Part shown: positions 40,606 to 51,850 of the stretch, one piece after another
Layout: each line of letters starts with the position of its first letter
Position numbering within the stretch: the first letter of the stretch is position 1
NCBI RefSeq assembly: GCF_033115175.1
Contig: NC_084835.1
Location: 56,707,948 to 56,771,947 of the forward strand
Source of the DNA: Lepus europaeus
Taxonomy: Eukaryota > Chordata > Mammalia > Lagomorpha > Leporidae
Direction of reading: 5' to 3'
DNA: 64,000 nt
Position numbers and translations under genes: made by a program
The notes under the pieces: model-generated
Told to the model about the DNA's origin: nothing
Seen by the model: the letters and a program-made list of their open reading frames with translations, nothing else
Database searches by the model: none

Positions 40606-40639
40606 ACAAATAAATAAATTTTAAAAAAATTGTATGTCT

Positions 40640-40975
40640 TGGCAGGCGCCGTGGCTTAACAGGCTAATCCTCCGCCTTGCGGCGCTGGCACACCGGGTTC
40701 TAGTCCCGGTTGGGGCACCGGATTCTACCCCGGTTGCCCCTCTTCCAGGCCAGCTCTCTGCTATGGCCTAGGAGTGTAGTGGAGGATGGCCTAAGTGCTT
40801 GGGCCCTGTACCCGCATGGGAGACCAGGAGAAGCACCTGGCTCCTGGCTTCCGATCAGCGAGATGCGTGGGCCGCAGCAGCCGTTGGAGGGTGAACCAAC
40901 GGCAAAAAGGAAGACCTTTCTCTCTGTCTCTCTGTCTCTCTCTCACTATCCACTCTGCATGGGGGGCGGGGGGAG
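40640..40975 (+). repeat. CSINE2-like SINE, sense, with odd G-rich 3' end
   Basis: ATTGTATGTCT at 40629..40639 and 40976..40986. Instead of GTCAAAA the end reads CATGGGGGGCGGGGGGAG. Otherwise near consensus. Confidence 0.95.
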
Positions 40976-41022
40976 ATTGTATGTCTGTGTTATATTCAGT
41001 GCTCAGGAATTAGAAGACACAC

Positions 41023-41745
41023 TGTTACGTGGGAAGTTAGAAATTAGCCTATGCGTGTGAGAACAGCCTAAGGAAAACAAAGCCTCTACAGAAGGAAGCT
41101 GGAAGCTCTCCTGGGAAGCAGTCCAATATTTTATAATACAAGGTCTTGCCCACACCCAGGTAACTTTACAGGTGGTCTCAGCCTTCACCCCAGGGGAAGC
41201 TCCCCAGGAGCATCCTCTCTGGCACCAAATTGGTTACCTGGCCTGATAACATTGGGAGTAAAACCTCACAGCCTTCTCTCAAGGAAGACACCCCTGGGGC
41301 AGCTCCTCTGCCCCTAGACAGATGGGCCACCCAGTCTGATACACTGAGTAGAGACACCTTGGGAGGAATTTTACCTAATTCACACTCAGCAAACTCTTTG
41401 TCCTGGAGAAGAAGGAGGAGGCGAAGGAGAAATGGTGAGAAGAACTGAACCCCATTCCCTTATAAGCCCCACTCTAAACACAGACTTGCGGGCTCAGCTC
41501 TTAGCTTTTTCCTGAGCCTCCCACTTGGCCTGTTGGTTGTATTCTCTCCATTAAAGCATGCAACCTTGCTCTCCCCAGTCTGAATGGCTGGGAGCTTTCT
41601 CAGATTCTGTCTGAAGAGGTGCTTCTTCCTTCTGATGGATGCCCTACCCCATGAAACCTTGCTACCTTGCTTCTCACTCCTCTCTGTCTCATGTCTGAAT
41701 TCTTTCTTGAATGAAGACAAGAATCTGTTCCACCCATCTCTGCTA
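41023..41745 (+). repeat. Solo LTR, sense
   Basis: TGTTACGTGGGAAGTTAGAAATTAGCC start; CTCCATTAAAGCATGC poly(A)-like signal; end near CCCATCTCTGCTAATGATA. Same family as the antisense LTRs at 37-39 kb. Confidence 0.65.
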
Positions 41746-41951
41746 ATGATACCTGTTTTTATTAGACCAACAGTATTAATTTAATAAGGCTCATTTAGCC
41801 CTACTTAACAAAGATTATCCCAGAGTTCAGTTGTTCCTGCTTTTCTAAGAGTTGTGGGAATATTTAATTTGTGTAAATGCTTATTTTTTCTATGTCAGTT
41901 AAAATATAACTCTTCTCCAGAATTTTATGAATTGATTTTGGTAACACCATC

Positions 41952-42327
41952 TGTGTTAGTAAAATGGCACAGTCATATCTGTGGCGTGATCTACACCCTG
42001 GGCACCATCTTAGGCCCTAACCCCTCCCACTAACCCCGCCACCATTGCTGGAAGCCAGGTGCCCACATGACCCAACCACAAGTGTCAGCTCCACCCCCAC
42101 CCTAATAGGATTCGCCACTCCTACTTCCATGCCCACCCCTCACTCCAGCAAAGGTTTAACAGGACCTGTTCCCAAACATGTGTTCTCTCTTGATCTCTCT
42201 CTCTCTCTTATGCTCTCCTCTCTCTCACTCTCTTGCCCTCTTCCCCTGAGCCCATCGGGCTTCCCCCACCTGACAATAAACCTTTCCTCTAACTCCAGTG
42301 CCTGGTATGTTTTGTGGTGGCCTTACA
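41952..42327 (+). repeat. Second type of LTR, sense, tentative
   Basis: TGTGTTAGTAAAATGGC to GTGGCCTTACA with CTGACAATAAACC (42271-42284) about 45 bp before the end, as in gammaretroviral R-U5. No clear target duplication. Confidence 0.45.
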
Positions 42328-42569
42328 ATCTGGGGACAGAAAACACTAGATATGCATGTCACATAGACATACACAAGCAGGTACAGACACAAATAGAGAT
42401 ATTAGATATTGGAAAATTTGGTCGTGAGCCAAATATTAATGCATAAACAAAAAACTTACTAATTTTATAGAAAATAGTTGGACCCCAAACCATGTTTTTG
42501 GCCAATGGAACAAGGTTAGGTTACCTGCTCAATGAGAGGTAAAACTTTAGAGCAATATTTCTGAGGAAG

Positions 42570-42588
42570 ATTTTCTTTTCTGTATTTG

Positions 42589-42635
<47 letters not shown>

Positions 42636-42882
42636 CATTCCCCGTGCCCAGAGAGATCTCAGTTGGTTCCCTCTCCAAATGCCCACCACAGCTGGGGCTA
42701 AGCCAGGCTGAAACCTGGAGCTGGGAACTCAATTAGGACCTTTCATGGGGTTGGTGTCAGGGACCCTGCTACTTGAACAGTTACTGCATTGTCAGCATTA
42801 GCAAGAAGCTGGAATTGGGAGGGGAGCCCAGACTTGAACCCAAGTAGCATCTCAACTGCTAGGCCAAATGCCCACCCCAGGT
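42570..42882 (-). repeat. C-repeat SINE, antisense
   Basis: TCTGTATTTGAAAGGCAG, (GA)n 42595-42632; head GGCCAAATGCCCACCCC. Confidence 0.78.
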
Positions 42883-43010
42883 AAATGGCTTGGCTTCATG
42901 TTAAAAATAAATAAATAAGAGGAAAAATTTTTAATGAGTCATTCTCACTGATTTGAGCTGTGGACTCTGCCTTGAATTGAATGCATGAATGTGAACAAAT
43001 CAAAAGAATC

Positions 43011-43360
43011 TTGGCTGGCGCCGTGGCTCAACAGGCTAATCCTCCGCCTAGTGGTGCCGGCACACCAGGTTCTAGTCCCGCTCGGGACGCCGGATTCTGT
43101 CCTGGTTGCCCCTCTTCCAGGCCAGCTCTCTGCTGTGGCCCGGGAGTGCAGTGGAGGATGGCCCAAGTGCTTGGGCCCTGCACCCCATGGGAGACCAGGA
43201 GAAGCACCTGGCTCCTGGCTTAGGATCAGCACGGTGCGCCGGCCGCAGCGGCCATTGGAGGGTGAACCAACGGCAAAGGAAGACCTTTCTTTCTGTCTTT
43301 CTCTCTCTCTCACTGTCCACTCTGCCTGTCAAAAGTAAAAAATAAAATAAATTAAAAAAT
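43011..43360 (+). repeat. CSINE2-like SINE, sense
   Basis: AAAAGAATC at 43002..43010 and 43361..43369; head TTGGCTGGCGCCGTGGCTC; mixed AAATAA tail. Confidence 0.95.
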
Positions 43361-43369
43361 AAAAGAATC

Positions 43370-44685
43370 CTCCCAAGAAAGCCTAACAGCCAAGCTTCTT
43401 AAAAGCAATTATCCCTTAAAAGTAAACCTAAATTCCCTAAGCCAGAATCTCTGAGAGCCTCTTAACACATCTCACCGTTTTCAAATCATTCAATACCATT
43501 TGCTTCGGAACCAATTACGTATTGTGCTTCTACTGAATGCCGTTCTGGAGATAAGTATGAAGCATTGCCCTTCTCAAGGAGCTTGAATGCTGACTGGGAT
43601 TCTATTGGACTTATAAAGGAGGAAGGTAATTTGAAAGTTACAATGCTGTAAAACAGATGGGTCATTTGATGTCTAGTTGCAGAGAGCCTGCGTGCTCGAT
43701 GGGACACCCGCCTCCCCATAGTTCTTTGTAATTTATTAAGATCACAGTACAAATGTAACCAGAAGTGTAGGATTAAGCCAACCAGGGCAGATAATCTGGA
43801 ACAGTTTACGGCCCTGAGATTGTTTTTTCAGAAGACGTTCCAGGAAAGTTCATGTGCCAACGACGTATTCAGGGAGCCAGCCCACTGCACCCAGGGAAGA
43901 GACCCGTGTGAGTTAGGTCTCTGTACAGCGTACACAGATGTACAGCGCAAGCTGGAAGCGCCTTCCCACGCCTTCTTTTTCTACAGCCTTGGACACTCCC
44001 TGATCCTTACCATAAAAGACTCTGCCAACTGCTTCTCAGGGAGGCAGCATCTGTAGGAGGCCATACCGGCCCCCACCTCCTTTACTTGTAAGTAAACCAG
44101 GCTTTCCTCGGAGCAGCTCCCCCTTGAGGCTGAATACTTGGCCACACCCCAAGCGAACGTCCCCCTGGGGTCCACTCACACAAGCACTACTGGGGGGAGG
44201 GTAAATGGGTGGAGTAGGTGTACCTTTGACCTTGCACACAGCAGTCAAAACTAGGATATGGGAAACATGTCAAGAAAAGAATTGCAAAGGTGTAAGAACC
44301 CAGGCTAAATTTCACATGCATAATTGAGGTAAAAAAAAAAAAAACAACAACAGTTCCTTTACGTTCATTCATTTCTTAAGCAAAACATGAGTGAGCCACA
44401 ATAAGATGGATGAAGCAGATAAATTGCAAACAGCGTTGGAAAAAGGAGTAATTAATTTACAAAATTGTTTACCAGGCATTTCCTTTTGGTGGTAAGCTCC
44501 TATTCTGCTTTTATGTTTGATTTGCTTTTGCGAGTTTTTTGCATAGTCACCCTCAACTTGGTTTAGGGGTCTTATATGATTTTCTAGCGATTCTCAAGGA
44601 AGATTTCAGCACAATCAGGGAAGGTGTCTGCTCTGTAAACACTCTGGCTCTGTGTTTTCTCTGGAAATGAGCCTGGGATACCACG
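43370..44685. other. No recognised gene; possible L2 scrap
   Basis: About 43510-43620 (GTATTGTGCTTCTACTGAATGCC, CAAGGAGCTTGAATG) resembles antisense L2. The rest is unassigned. Confidence 0.4.
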
Positions 44686-45120
44686 TGTGCTAGGCAGAAT
44701 TCCAAACTGCCCCTCCCCCTCTCCCCCCTGCTGAACACGCTGTGGAATTCCCTCCCCTCAGGGAGGTTGGGACCTGTGGACAAGGCAGGATAACATCATG
44801 TCCATCATGTGACCAAAGAGAAGGAATGTCGAAGACGTAATTAAGGCTATTAATCAAACCAGAAGAGATTGTCTTGCGTGAGCCTGACTTAATCATATGA
44901 ATGCTTTAAGAAGGTCTGGAGGTCAGAGGGGAGAGTGGAAGCAGCAGACGCTCCCCCACTGGCCTTGGAGAAGCAGCTGCTGTGGTGCGGGCAGGCTCCT
45001 GGCAGATTTGTGGGAGCGGAGCCCTATCCCCGCTAGGGAGGACACCTTTGCCTGCAGCCTGTGCCTGGGGCCCAGCTGATTCCTGAACCATGGAGGCTAT
45101 GAGAGAACAGACTACGTTGT
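44686..45120 (+). repeat. Old mammalian LTR-like repeat
   Basis: TGCTAGGCAGAATTCCAAACTGCCCC, GACGTAATTAAGGCTATTAATCA, GAGCCTGACTTAATCATATGA, CACTGGCCTTGGAGAAGCAGC: ordered blocks of a common ancient LTR. Confidence 0.5.
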
Positions 45121-45264
45121 AAATTGGGATATTTGTGGTCATTTTGATATAGGCAGGGAGGTGGGTAGCAAGTGGGAGCTGAACCTCAGGCTGCACTGCC
45201 CAACCCCCACCCCTACTATCTGCGTATGACCTTGGAAAATCAATGTTATTTTATTATACTCCTA

Positions 45265-45589
45265 GGGGCCAGTGCTGTGGCACAGTGGGTTAAAACCCTG
45301 GCCTGAAAAACTGGCATCCCATATGGGCACTTGTTCTAGACCTGGCTGTTCCTTTTCTGATCCACCTCTCTGCTTTGGCCTGGGAAAGCAGTGGAAGATG
45401 GCCCAAGTCCTTGGGCCCTGGCGCCCATGTGGGAGACCTGGAAAAAGCTCTTGGCTCCTGACTTCGGATCAGCTCAGTTCTGGCTGTTGTGGCCATCTGG
45501 GTAGTGAACCAGCACATGGAAGACCTCTCTCTCTGTCTCTACCTCTCTCTATAACTCTATCTTTCAAATAAATAAAAATTTAAAAAAAG
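45265..45589 (+). repeat. C-repeat SINE, sense, with target duplication
   Basis: TATACTCCTA at 45255..45264 and 45590..45599; head GGGGCCAGTGCTGTGGCACAG. Confidence 0.95.
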
Positions 45590-45602
45590 TATACTCCTAA
45601 TA

Positions 45603-45818
45603 ATGGCCAGGGCTGAAGCTAAGCTAAAGCCAGGAGCTAGGAGCTACTTCTGGTTCTCCTACCTGGATGCAGAGACCCAAGCACTTGGGCCATCTTCTAC
45701 TGCTTTCCCAGGCTCATTAGCAGGGAGCTGGATCAGAAGAGGAGCAGCCAGGACACAAACTAGGATGTAGGTATAGCAGGCCGAGGCTTTATCCGCTATA
45801 CAAAACACTATCCCTTAT
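45603..45818 (-). repeat. C-repeat SINE, antisense, tail lost
   Basis: Begins inside the element (ATGGCCAGGGCTGAAGC) and runs to the head near 45815. Confidence 0.7.
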
Positions 45819-45835
45819 AATAGCAATTATTTTAT

Positions 45836-46160
45836 AAAGATTTATTTATTTACTAGAAAGGCAGAGTTGCAGAGAGGGAAACACACACACACACACACAC
45901 AGAAAGAAAGAGAGGGATCTTCCACCAGCTGGTTCACTCCCCAAATGCCCACAATGGCTGAAGTCAGAAGCCAGGAGCTTCATCTGGGTCTCCTATGTGG
46001 GTGCAGGGGCCCAAGGACTTGGGCCATCCTCTGCTGCTTTCCCAGGAGCATTAGCAGGGAGCTGGATTGGAAATCTAGCAGATGGGAAATGAGGCACCCC
46101 TATGGGATGCCAGCATCACAGGTGGTAGCTTACTCTGCTGCCCCAGAAGCCCACATTTCA
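45836..46160 (-). repeat. C-repeat SINE, antisense, with CA run
   Basis: ATAAAGATTTATTTATTTACTAG tail; (CA)10 at 45882-45901; head CTCTGCTGCCCCAGAAGCCC. Confidence 0.8.
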
Positions 46161-46354
46161 TGTGTCCTCCATGTACTCAGGATGAAGAGCGATGCTTACT
46201 CTTTGAACTGCTGTAAACTAGGTTTCATCAGCACACAATCATTGTCTGCAGTCTTTGGTGCATGGGAGGTTATTGATAATTTTATGAAATAAAGTCTAAT
46301 TCTCTCCTTTTAATGAACTTCCAAGCTTGGGAACACACAGAAATGAGAGTCTGG

Positions 46355-47035
46355 GGCATGGATTTTTGAAAAGATTTATTTATTTATTTGCAAATTATTC
46401 AGACTGCCTTTTAATGAACCCAACTTTCCCAACATTAAAAAGTTGTTGAACCAAAAGATATTTTCAAGAAACTTAATTATCTGAATAGATATGAAACATA
46501 AGGAATCAAGTCCAATTTGAAATGAATTTTACATAGCACACAAACATCACAACCCCCCGCACAATCTAAAATAGTCCTCTATGGAATGTAAACATTTAGT
46601 ATGTAAGAATGTGAAATTACATGGTAAGAAAAAAATTCTTCAATTAGCTAAAATTTACTTGCTAAAGATTAGTTATTGCACAATTTATCAGTTTATCTTA
46701 AGAATAAAACCAAACTAATATTCTCAACCTCTAAATTCAGTACATAGCAAACTCATTTTCCCAAACTACAGTTTTGCAGCATTATACTACAAGTAACCTC
46801 TTTACTATTGAGTTAGGATGGGAAAAACTTTATTACCTATAAAACGAATTCCTTAGCTTTCATGAGACCATTTCACAAATCCTAGAAGGCACACATTATA
46901 TCTCCTAGGCCATAGCAGAGAGCTGGATCAGAAGTGGAACAGCAGAGACTCTGAACCAGTGCCCACATGGGATGCTGGCACTGCAGGCAGCAGCTTTACC
47001 CTCTATGCCACAGCGCTGGCCCCTGGTGCATGGAT
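46355..47035 (-). repeat. C-repeat SINE, antisense, with a 510-bp foreign middle
   Basis: Tail GAAAAGATTTATTTATTTATTTG at 46369-46391 and head part GGCCATAGCAGAGAGC to CACAGCGCTGGCCCC at 46910-47023, enclosed by GCATGGATTTT on both sides (about 46356 and 47029). The inner part of the SINE is replaced by unrelated AT-rich DNA. Confidence 0.65.
46392..46905. other. AT-rich insert inside a SINE
   Basis: About 510 bp, no open frame. On the minus strand it ends CATTAAAAGGCAGTCTGAATAATTTGCAAATAAATAAA-like, which looks like an mRNA 3' end with a poly(A)-type signal. Could be a transduced or retrocopied 3' UTR. Confidence 0.35.
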
Positions 47036-47267
47036 TTTAATGTTTTTCCAACAACTGTGGAGATCTGAGGGAATGTGTGAGAATGTAAAATACTTAGCTT
47101 ACTTGGTAGTTTCTTGTGCACATTACAATAAAACAAAATAAATGAAATTTAAACAAAAATAAATTTGGTCACAAAATGCCATAAAAAAAAAAAGCAGAGT
47201 TATAGGCTTCACTGAGTTGTTTATTAGCAAGCAAGAAGTGATGCTGAGAATTTGCTATGGTATCATT

Positions 47268-47660
47268 ACTATTTGGCTACTCAAAAAAGTTCATGGAAAA
47301 TGGAATTAAAAGTTATTTTTCTATGGGGTCAGCCTTGTGGTACAGTGAGTAAAAGTAGTCACCTGCAGTGCTGGCATCCCAAATGGGTGCTGGTTAATGT
47401 CCTGGCTGCTCCTCTTCCAATCCAGCTCCCAGCTAACAGCTTGGGAAAGCAGCAGAGGATGGCCCAAGAAACCTGGATGAGGTGCCTGGCTCCTGGTTTT
47501 AGCCTGGCCCAGCCTTGGCCATTGTGGATACCTGGGCAGTGAACCAGTGGATGGAAGTTTCTCTCTCTCTCATCTCCCTCTCTCTTTCAAGTAAATAAAT
47601 AAATCTTCCAAAAAAAGTTATTTATTCTAGTACAAGAACATTTTGAAATCCACCCTTCCA
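47268..47660. repeat. Mariner-like MITE split by a SINE
   Basis: Left CTCAAAAAAGTTCATGGAAAATGG (47280-47303) and right TTATTCTAGTACAAGAACATTTTGAAATCC (47621-47650) belong to the same palindromic element; AGTTATTTTTCT and AGTTATTTATTCT flank the SINE. Confidence 0.55.
47327..47615 (+). repeat. C-repeat SINE, sense, inside a MITE
   Basis: GGGGTCAGCCTTGTGGTACAG head; CTTTCAAGTAAATAAATAAATC tail. Confidence 0.85.
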
Positions 47661-47671
47661 CCCCCTTTTTT

Positions 47672-47950
47672 TCTTCATTTATTTGAAAGGCACAGTTACA
47701 TAGAGAGGTCTTCCATCTAATGGTTCACCCCCAAATGGCCACACCTCCAGTGCTGGGCCAGGCATAAGTGAGAAGTCAGGAGCTTCACCCGGGTCTCCCA
47801 CGTGGGTGCCGAGACCCAAGCACTTGGGCCATCCTCTGCTGTTTTCTCAAGCGTCAGCAGGGAGCTGGATCTGAAGTGGAGCAGCAAGGACTCGAACCAG
47901 CATCCTCGTTGCAGGCAGGCTTTACCTGCTCCGCCATAATGCCAGCCCCG
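47672..47950 (-). repeat. C-repeat SINE, antisense
   Basis: CTTCATTTATTTGAAAGGCAC tail; head CCATAATGCCAGCCCC. Confidence 0.8.
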
Positions 47951-48214
47951 CTTTTTTTTTTTTTTTTGGTAACACTTATTTTCCATTAACTTTTTTAAGA
48001 TCCAGTGTATTAATCGGTGCTTATTTAACTGCTTGAAACCTGGGTTCATGATCTCTGCTTTCAATTTATAGTGTTGAGGACTTTTTGAAATAATGGATGT
48101 GAAAGCACTTTGAAAAGAACGTTATTAGTGAAAAAGAGAGAAAGCCCATGATGAATACCGTCTGGGGGCTCTCGTTCGTTCCTGGTGCCTTTCTTGAGCA
48201 CGTTTAGAACGCAG

Positions 48215-48868
48215 GGCTTCCGGTGCTGCCCAGCCCGGCCATGTGGAGTGGAGCAGGGAGCAGGTGCGCGGTGCGCCGAGGCCGGGAGCGGCCCACCTGC
48301 GACCCGCCCCTGGGCCCCGCCGTGCAGCGCGCTGGCCGCGGCTGCGGAACCTGGGCCGGGCCGAAGCGACGCAAGCCCGCCGACCCCGGGGCGCGAGTCC
48401 GCCCGGGCGCCACAACCCACGGCCCGTTCCGCAGCCCCAGCGACCTCCCCTCGCCTCTCTCCCGCTCCTTCCAGCGCCCTCCGGCCCCCGGCGCCCGGCA
48501 GCGTCCAGAAGGCATCTGAGGATGGCGCACGGACCGCGGAGTTGACGACGAGGCAGTCGACTGTCCGTTTTGGCCTTTATTTGGCTCTGTGAGCCTGGAT
48601 TCCCCGTGGCGCTCCTCCTCCGCGGCGGACACAGGGGTGAGCCCGCCGGGCCTGGCTGCGGGCCGCGTTCCGGAACGCGGGCGCCGGGCGCGGCAGTTTC
48701 CAGGGGCGATGGTGCCGCGCGCAGGCCGCGGAAGCGGAAAGCGTGCGGGCCTTTGGCCTGGGCATCCTGACGGCCCCAGAGCCGCGCCGGCCGGGGCTCC
48801 CTAGGAGGACTGGCCCGGCTCGGCCCGGCTCGGCCTCTGGAACAGTAGCCGAGCGGCCGGAAGGCAAG
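48215..48868 (+). promoter_or_regulatory. MPPE1: CpG-island promoter and probable first exon of MPPE1
   Basis: A dense CpG, GC-rich block unlike anything else in the window and almost free of repeats. It has GC boxes (CCGCCCC near 48304) and several CGGAAG ETS-type sites (near 48730 and 48857). It ends with a good splice donor, GGCAAG|GTACGC, at 48868/48869. A housekeeping-type TATA-less promoter is expected. The start site is not defined by sequence; exon 1 appears to be non-coding because the clear start codon is in the exon at 61674. Link to MPPE1 rests on strand, order and the lack of any other gene between them. A divergent transcript to the left is possible. Confidence 0.75.
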
Positions 48869-49364
48869 GTACGCGAGTCATTTCAGCTGCCCATGGTTAA
48901 TTTGCTGCTAGCACTGCAAAATGGAAGCTGCCTTTTCTTTTGGGGTTGCAAAGTAACGTACAGCGTCCGGGAAATGAGTTGGTTGTTTGCTGGAAAACTC
49001 TGTTACCTAAGGCCCCTGGATTAAATTCTAAGGGCCTCACTCCCTGGTTGACTCCTGCAGACTGAAAAATGATCTGTGGTATCGTTTAAAAAGACCACTT
49101 AGGATGGAAAGTGTGATGTGTGTATGGCCTTTGATAAGACTGTGGTAATAATATTTAAGATAGTGAACAAGTAAGAAAACTTAAGGGCAGTGCAAAGGAA
49201 GTAGTCATTTTTTTTTATGTCATTTTTTGGGGGTGGTTAAATATTTAATGATAGCTTTGAAGTTTAAAATCACTCAGTGGGTAGAATATTTTGCTCATTT
49301 GTGGATTGCAGCTATTATTCTCACGTGTTGGACAGCACAGGACCATGCTTTATATAGAAGGCTA

Positions 49365-49562
49365 CTTCAGCAACTTTGTAGAAAATGAAAGTTTATTTTG
49401 GTGCAAAAATAATTAAAATCCATGTATGCAAAGAGTATTCAAAACGTTTGTGGAAAATGCATATGATTAAAAAAGCATGGATTAAAAACTTTTTACACCA
49501 AATAAACATCTTTGAATCCTGTTTCTATGAACTTTCCGAAAGTACTTTCATATAAGTATTTT
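49365..49562. repeat. Palindromic mariner-like MITE
   Basis: TTTATTTTGGTGCAAAAA and AATTAAAATCCATG are mirrored by CATGGATTAAAAACTTTTT and TTTTACACCAAATAAAC; outer ends CAACTTTGTAGAAA and TTCTATGAACTTTCC. Confidence 0.7.
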
Positions 49563-49842
49563 GTAATGTAAAAGTTATTCTTGAGCAATAATGTTATTTT
49601 TCCTTAGCTTCTTAGCTTCTCTGAAGGTAGGTCAGGGGACACTGTTCAGGGCTTTGCTGGGTGAAAGGTCATTCTGCCTCACAATGCATTTTTTTTGTTT
49701 TATTGCAGATCAACATGCCTGATTTGGGGGAGTAGATGCCAACTTAAATCCTTCATACCAGTTTCATCCCCCCAGTGGCATTCTTTAAAAGGTGAGAGGA
49801 CTCCACGATTGTCCTGCAAGTCAAGGCTTCCAAAACTTGAAA

Positions 49843-50062
49843 ACAGCATGGCTCAGTGGGTTATTGGCAGCATCTCATGTGAGTGCTGCTCCGCTTCGGA
49901 TCCAGCTCCCTGCTAATATGCTGGGAATGCACCCATGTGGGAGACCCAGATGGAGTTCCAGGCTTTTGCAGCCATTTGGGGTGTGAACCAGCATGAGGAT
50001 GGACAAAAAGTTTCTACCTCTGTAACTCTGTCTTTCAAATAAATAAATCTTAAAAAAAAAAT
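49843..50062 (+). repeat. C-repeat SINE, sense, shortened
   Basis: GCATGGCTCAGTGGGTTATTGGC; internal deletions; CTTTCAAATAAATAAATC tail. Confidence 0.75.
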
Positions 50063-50617
50063 TCAGATTAGTGGATTTAGATCCCAAAAGGAAGTCCCTG
50101 CTATAGGACACTGTCAGCTGTTCAGGGTGTGTGTGTGTGTGTGTGTTTTCTTTTGAGTGACTTGCCTGAGATTACAGAGCTGGGAAGTAGTGGAGCCAGG
50201 ATCGGCTTCCCAGCTGCCTGGACCCCAGGGTCTAGGAGAGAACCCAGGCACTGCCTTGCTTTCCTTTGAATTTCTTTTGGAAAGAAAGCTGACTTCTTCC
50301 AAGAGGCTTCAGGGGAGCATCACTACTTGCCTCTAACCAGCCAGTGCCCCGAGCTTTTCCTTTGTAGGTTACATTCATGGATGAGTAAGTAACTGTGCTC
50401 TGTGCACCTGTTTGCCAATCTTTGTAAACTTCCGTCTGGCCCTCTTATCAAAGGTCAACAGGAGACATTGATGTATTTTTTCTTCCTGTTCTAATGACTG
50501 AGGTTTTTTTTTTTTTTTTTTCTAAGTAGTTACCCCTTTGGTCTTTTCTTCTTTCCTGTTTCCTTCTTTCCTTCCTTCTTCCCTCCCTCCCTCCTTCTCT
50601 TCCTTCCTTCTTTTCCT
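50063..50617. other. No gene; simple repeats
   Basis: (GT)10 at 50127-50147, T17 near 50504, and CCTT/CCCT-rich tract 50545-50615; a worn MIR-like patch near 50150-50230. Confidence 0.5.
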
Positions 50618-50621
50618 TTTA

Positions 50622-50918
50622 ATTTAATTATTTACTTGAAAGGCAAAGTTACAGAGAGAGAGGAGAGACAGAGAGAGATCCTCCATCCACTGGTTCACTC
50701 CCCAAATGGCTGCAACAGCAAGAGCTGGGCTGATCCACAGCCAGAAGTCAGGAGCTTCTTCTGGGTCTCCCATGTGGTTGCAGGGACCCAAGTACTTGGG
50801 CCAAGTTCTGCTGCTTTAGCAGGCTACTAGCAGGGAGCTGAATCTGAAGTGAAGCAGCCGGGAATCGGACCAGTGCTGCAAGTGGTGGCTTAACCCACTA
50901 AGCCACAACGCCGACCCC
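50622..50918 (-). repeat. C-repeat SINE, antisense
   Basis: TTAATTATTTACTTGAAAGGC tail; head AAGCCACAACGCCGACCCC. Confidence 0.82.
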
Positions 50919-51064
50919 TAACTAAGGATTCTTAAACACAGGTAGGTATTATTAGAAGGAAAGAGTGAGAATATGTATGTTTGTAATCCTAAAATGTTTG
51001 ACAGAACCAGGCTCATTCTGAAATATTAAGACAATAGACACTTTATTTTTTTAAGATTATTGAA

Positions 51065-51375
51065 GGGGTCAACGCTGAGGCGTAGTGAGTAAAACTGCTA
51101 CCTGCAGTGCCAGTATCCTATGTGGACACTGGTTTGAGTCTTGGCTGCTCCACTTCTGATCCAGCTCTCTGCTATGACCTGGGAAAGCAATAGAAGATGG
51201 CCCAGGTCTTGGGCCCTTGAACCCACGTGGGAGACCCGGAAGAAGCACCTGGCTCTTGGCTTCGGCCTGGCCCAGACCTGGTTATTGAGGCCATCTGGGG
51301 AGTGAACCAGCGGATGGAAGATCTCTCTCTGTCTCTACCTCTCTCTGTAACTCTGCCTTTCAAATAAATAAAAAT
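51065..51375 (+). repeat. C-repeat SINE, sense
   Basis: GGGGTCAACGCTGAGGCGTAG head; CTGCCTTTCAAATAAATAAAAATAAAT tail. Confidence 0.85.
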
Positions 51376-51433
51376 AAATATAAATATAAATAAATATATA
51401 TAAAAACAAAAATTTATGATTAAATTTAAAAAA

Positions 51434-51752
51434 TTAAATAATTTTTATTTATTTGAAAGGCGGAGTTACTAGAGAGAGCGAGAGTGAGAGAGAGAGAGAG
51501 ATCTTCCATCTGCTGGTTCACTCCCCTGATGGCCACTTCATCCTGGGCTGGGCCAGGCCAAAACCAGGAACTGGGAACTCCATCCAGGTCCTCATGTGGA
51601 TGGCAGTGTCCAAGCACTTGGGCCATCTGCTGCTGCTTTCCCAGGCACATCAGCAGGGAGCTGGATTGGAAGTGGAGCAGCCAGCACTTGAACCAGCACT
51701 CACATGGGATGCCATTATTGCAGGCAGCAATTTAACCCACAACACCAGCCCC
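51434..51752 (-). repeat. C-repeat SINE, antisense
   Basis: AATTTTTATTTATTTGAAAGGCGG tail; head CAACACCAGCCCC. Confidence 0.82.
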
Positions 51753-51754
51753 AA

Positions 51755-51850
51755 CAGACAATTATTGAGCATCTACTGTGTACAGGTCCCTTGGTGGGCA
51801 CAGGGGGTATAAACAGGCAAGTTCCTGTCTTAAGTGGGCTGATAGCTTGG
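51755..51850 (-). repeat. L2 3'-end fragment, antisense
   Basis: CAATTATTGAGCATCTACTGTGTACAGGT then GGGCACAGGGGGTATAAAC: reverse of the L2 3' end. Confidence 0.55.

Noticed and set aside
48185..48632. Several 90-140-codon frames in the CpG island
   Set aside because: Overlapping frames on both strands, as expected from stop-poor GC-rich DNA; MPPE1 coding starts in the later exon.
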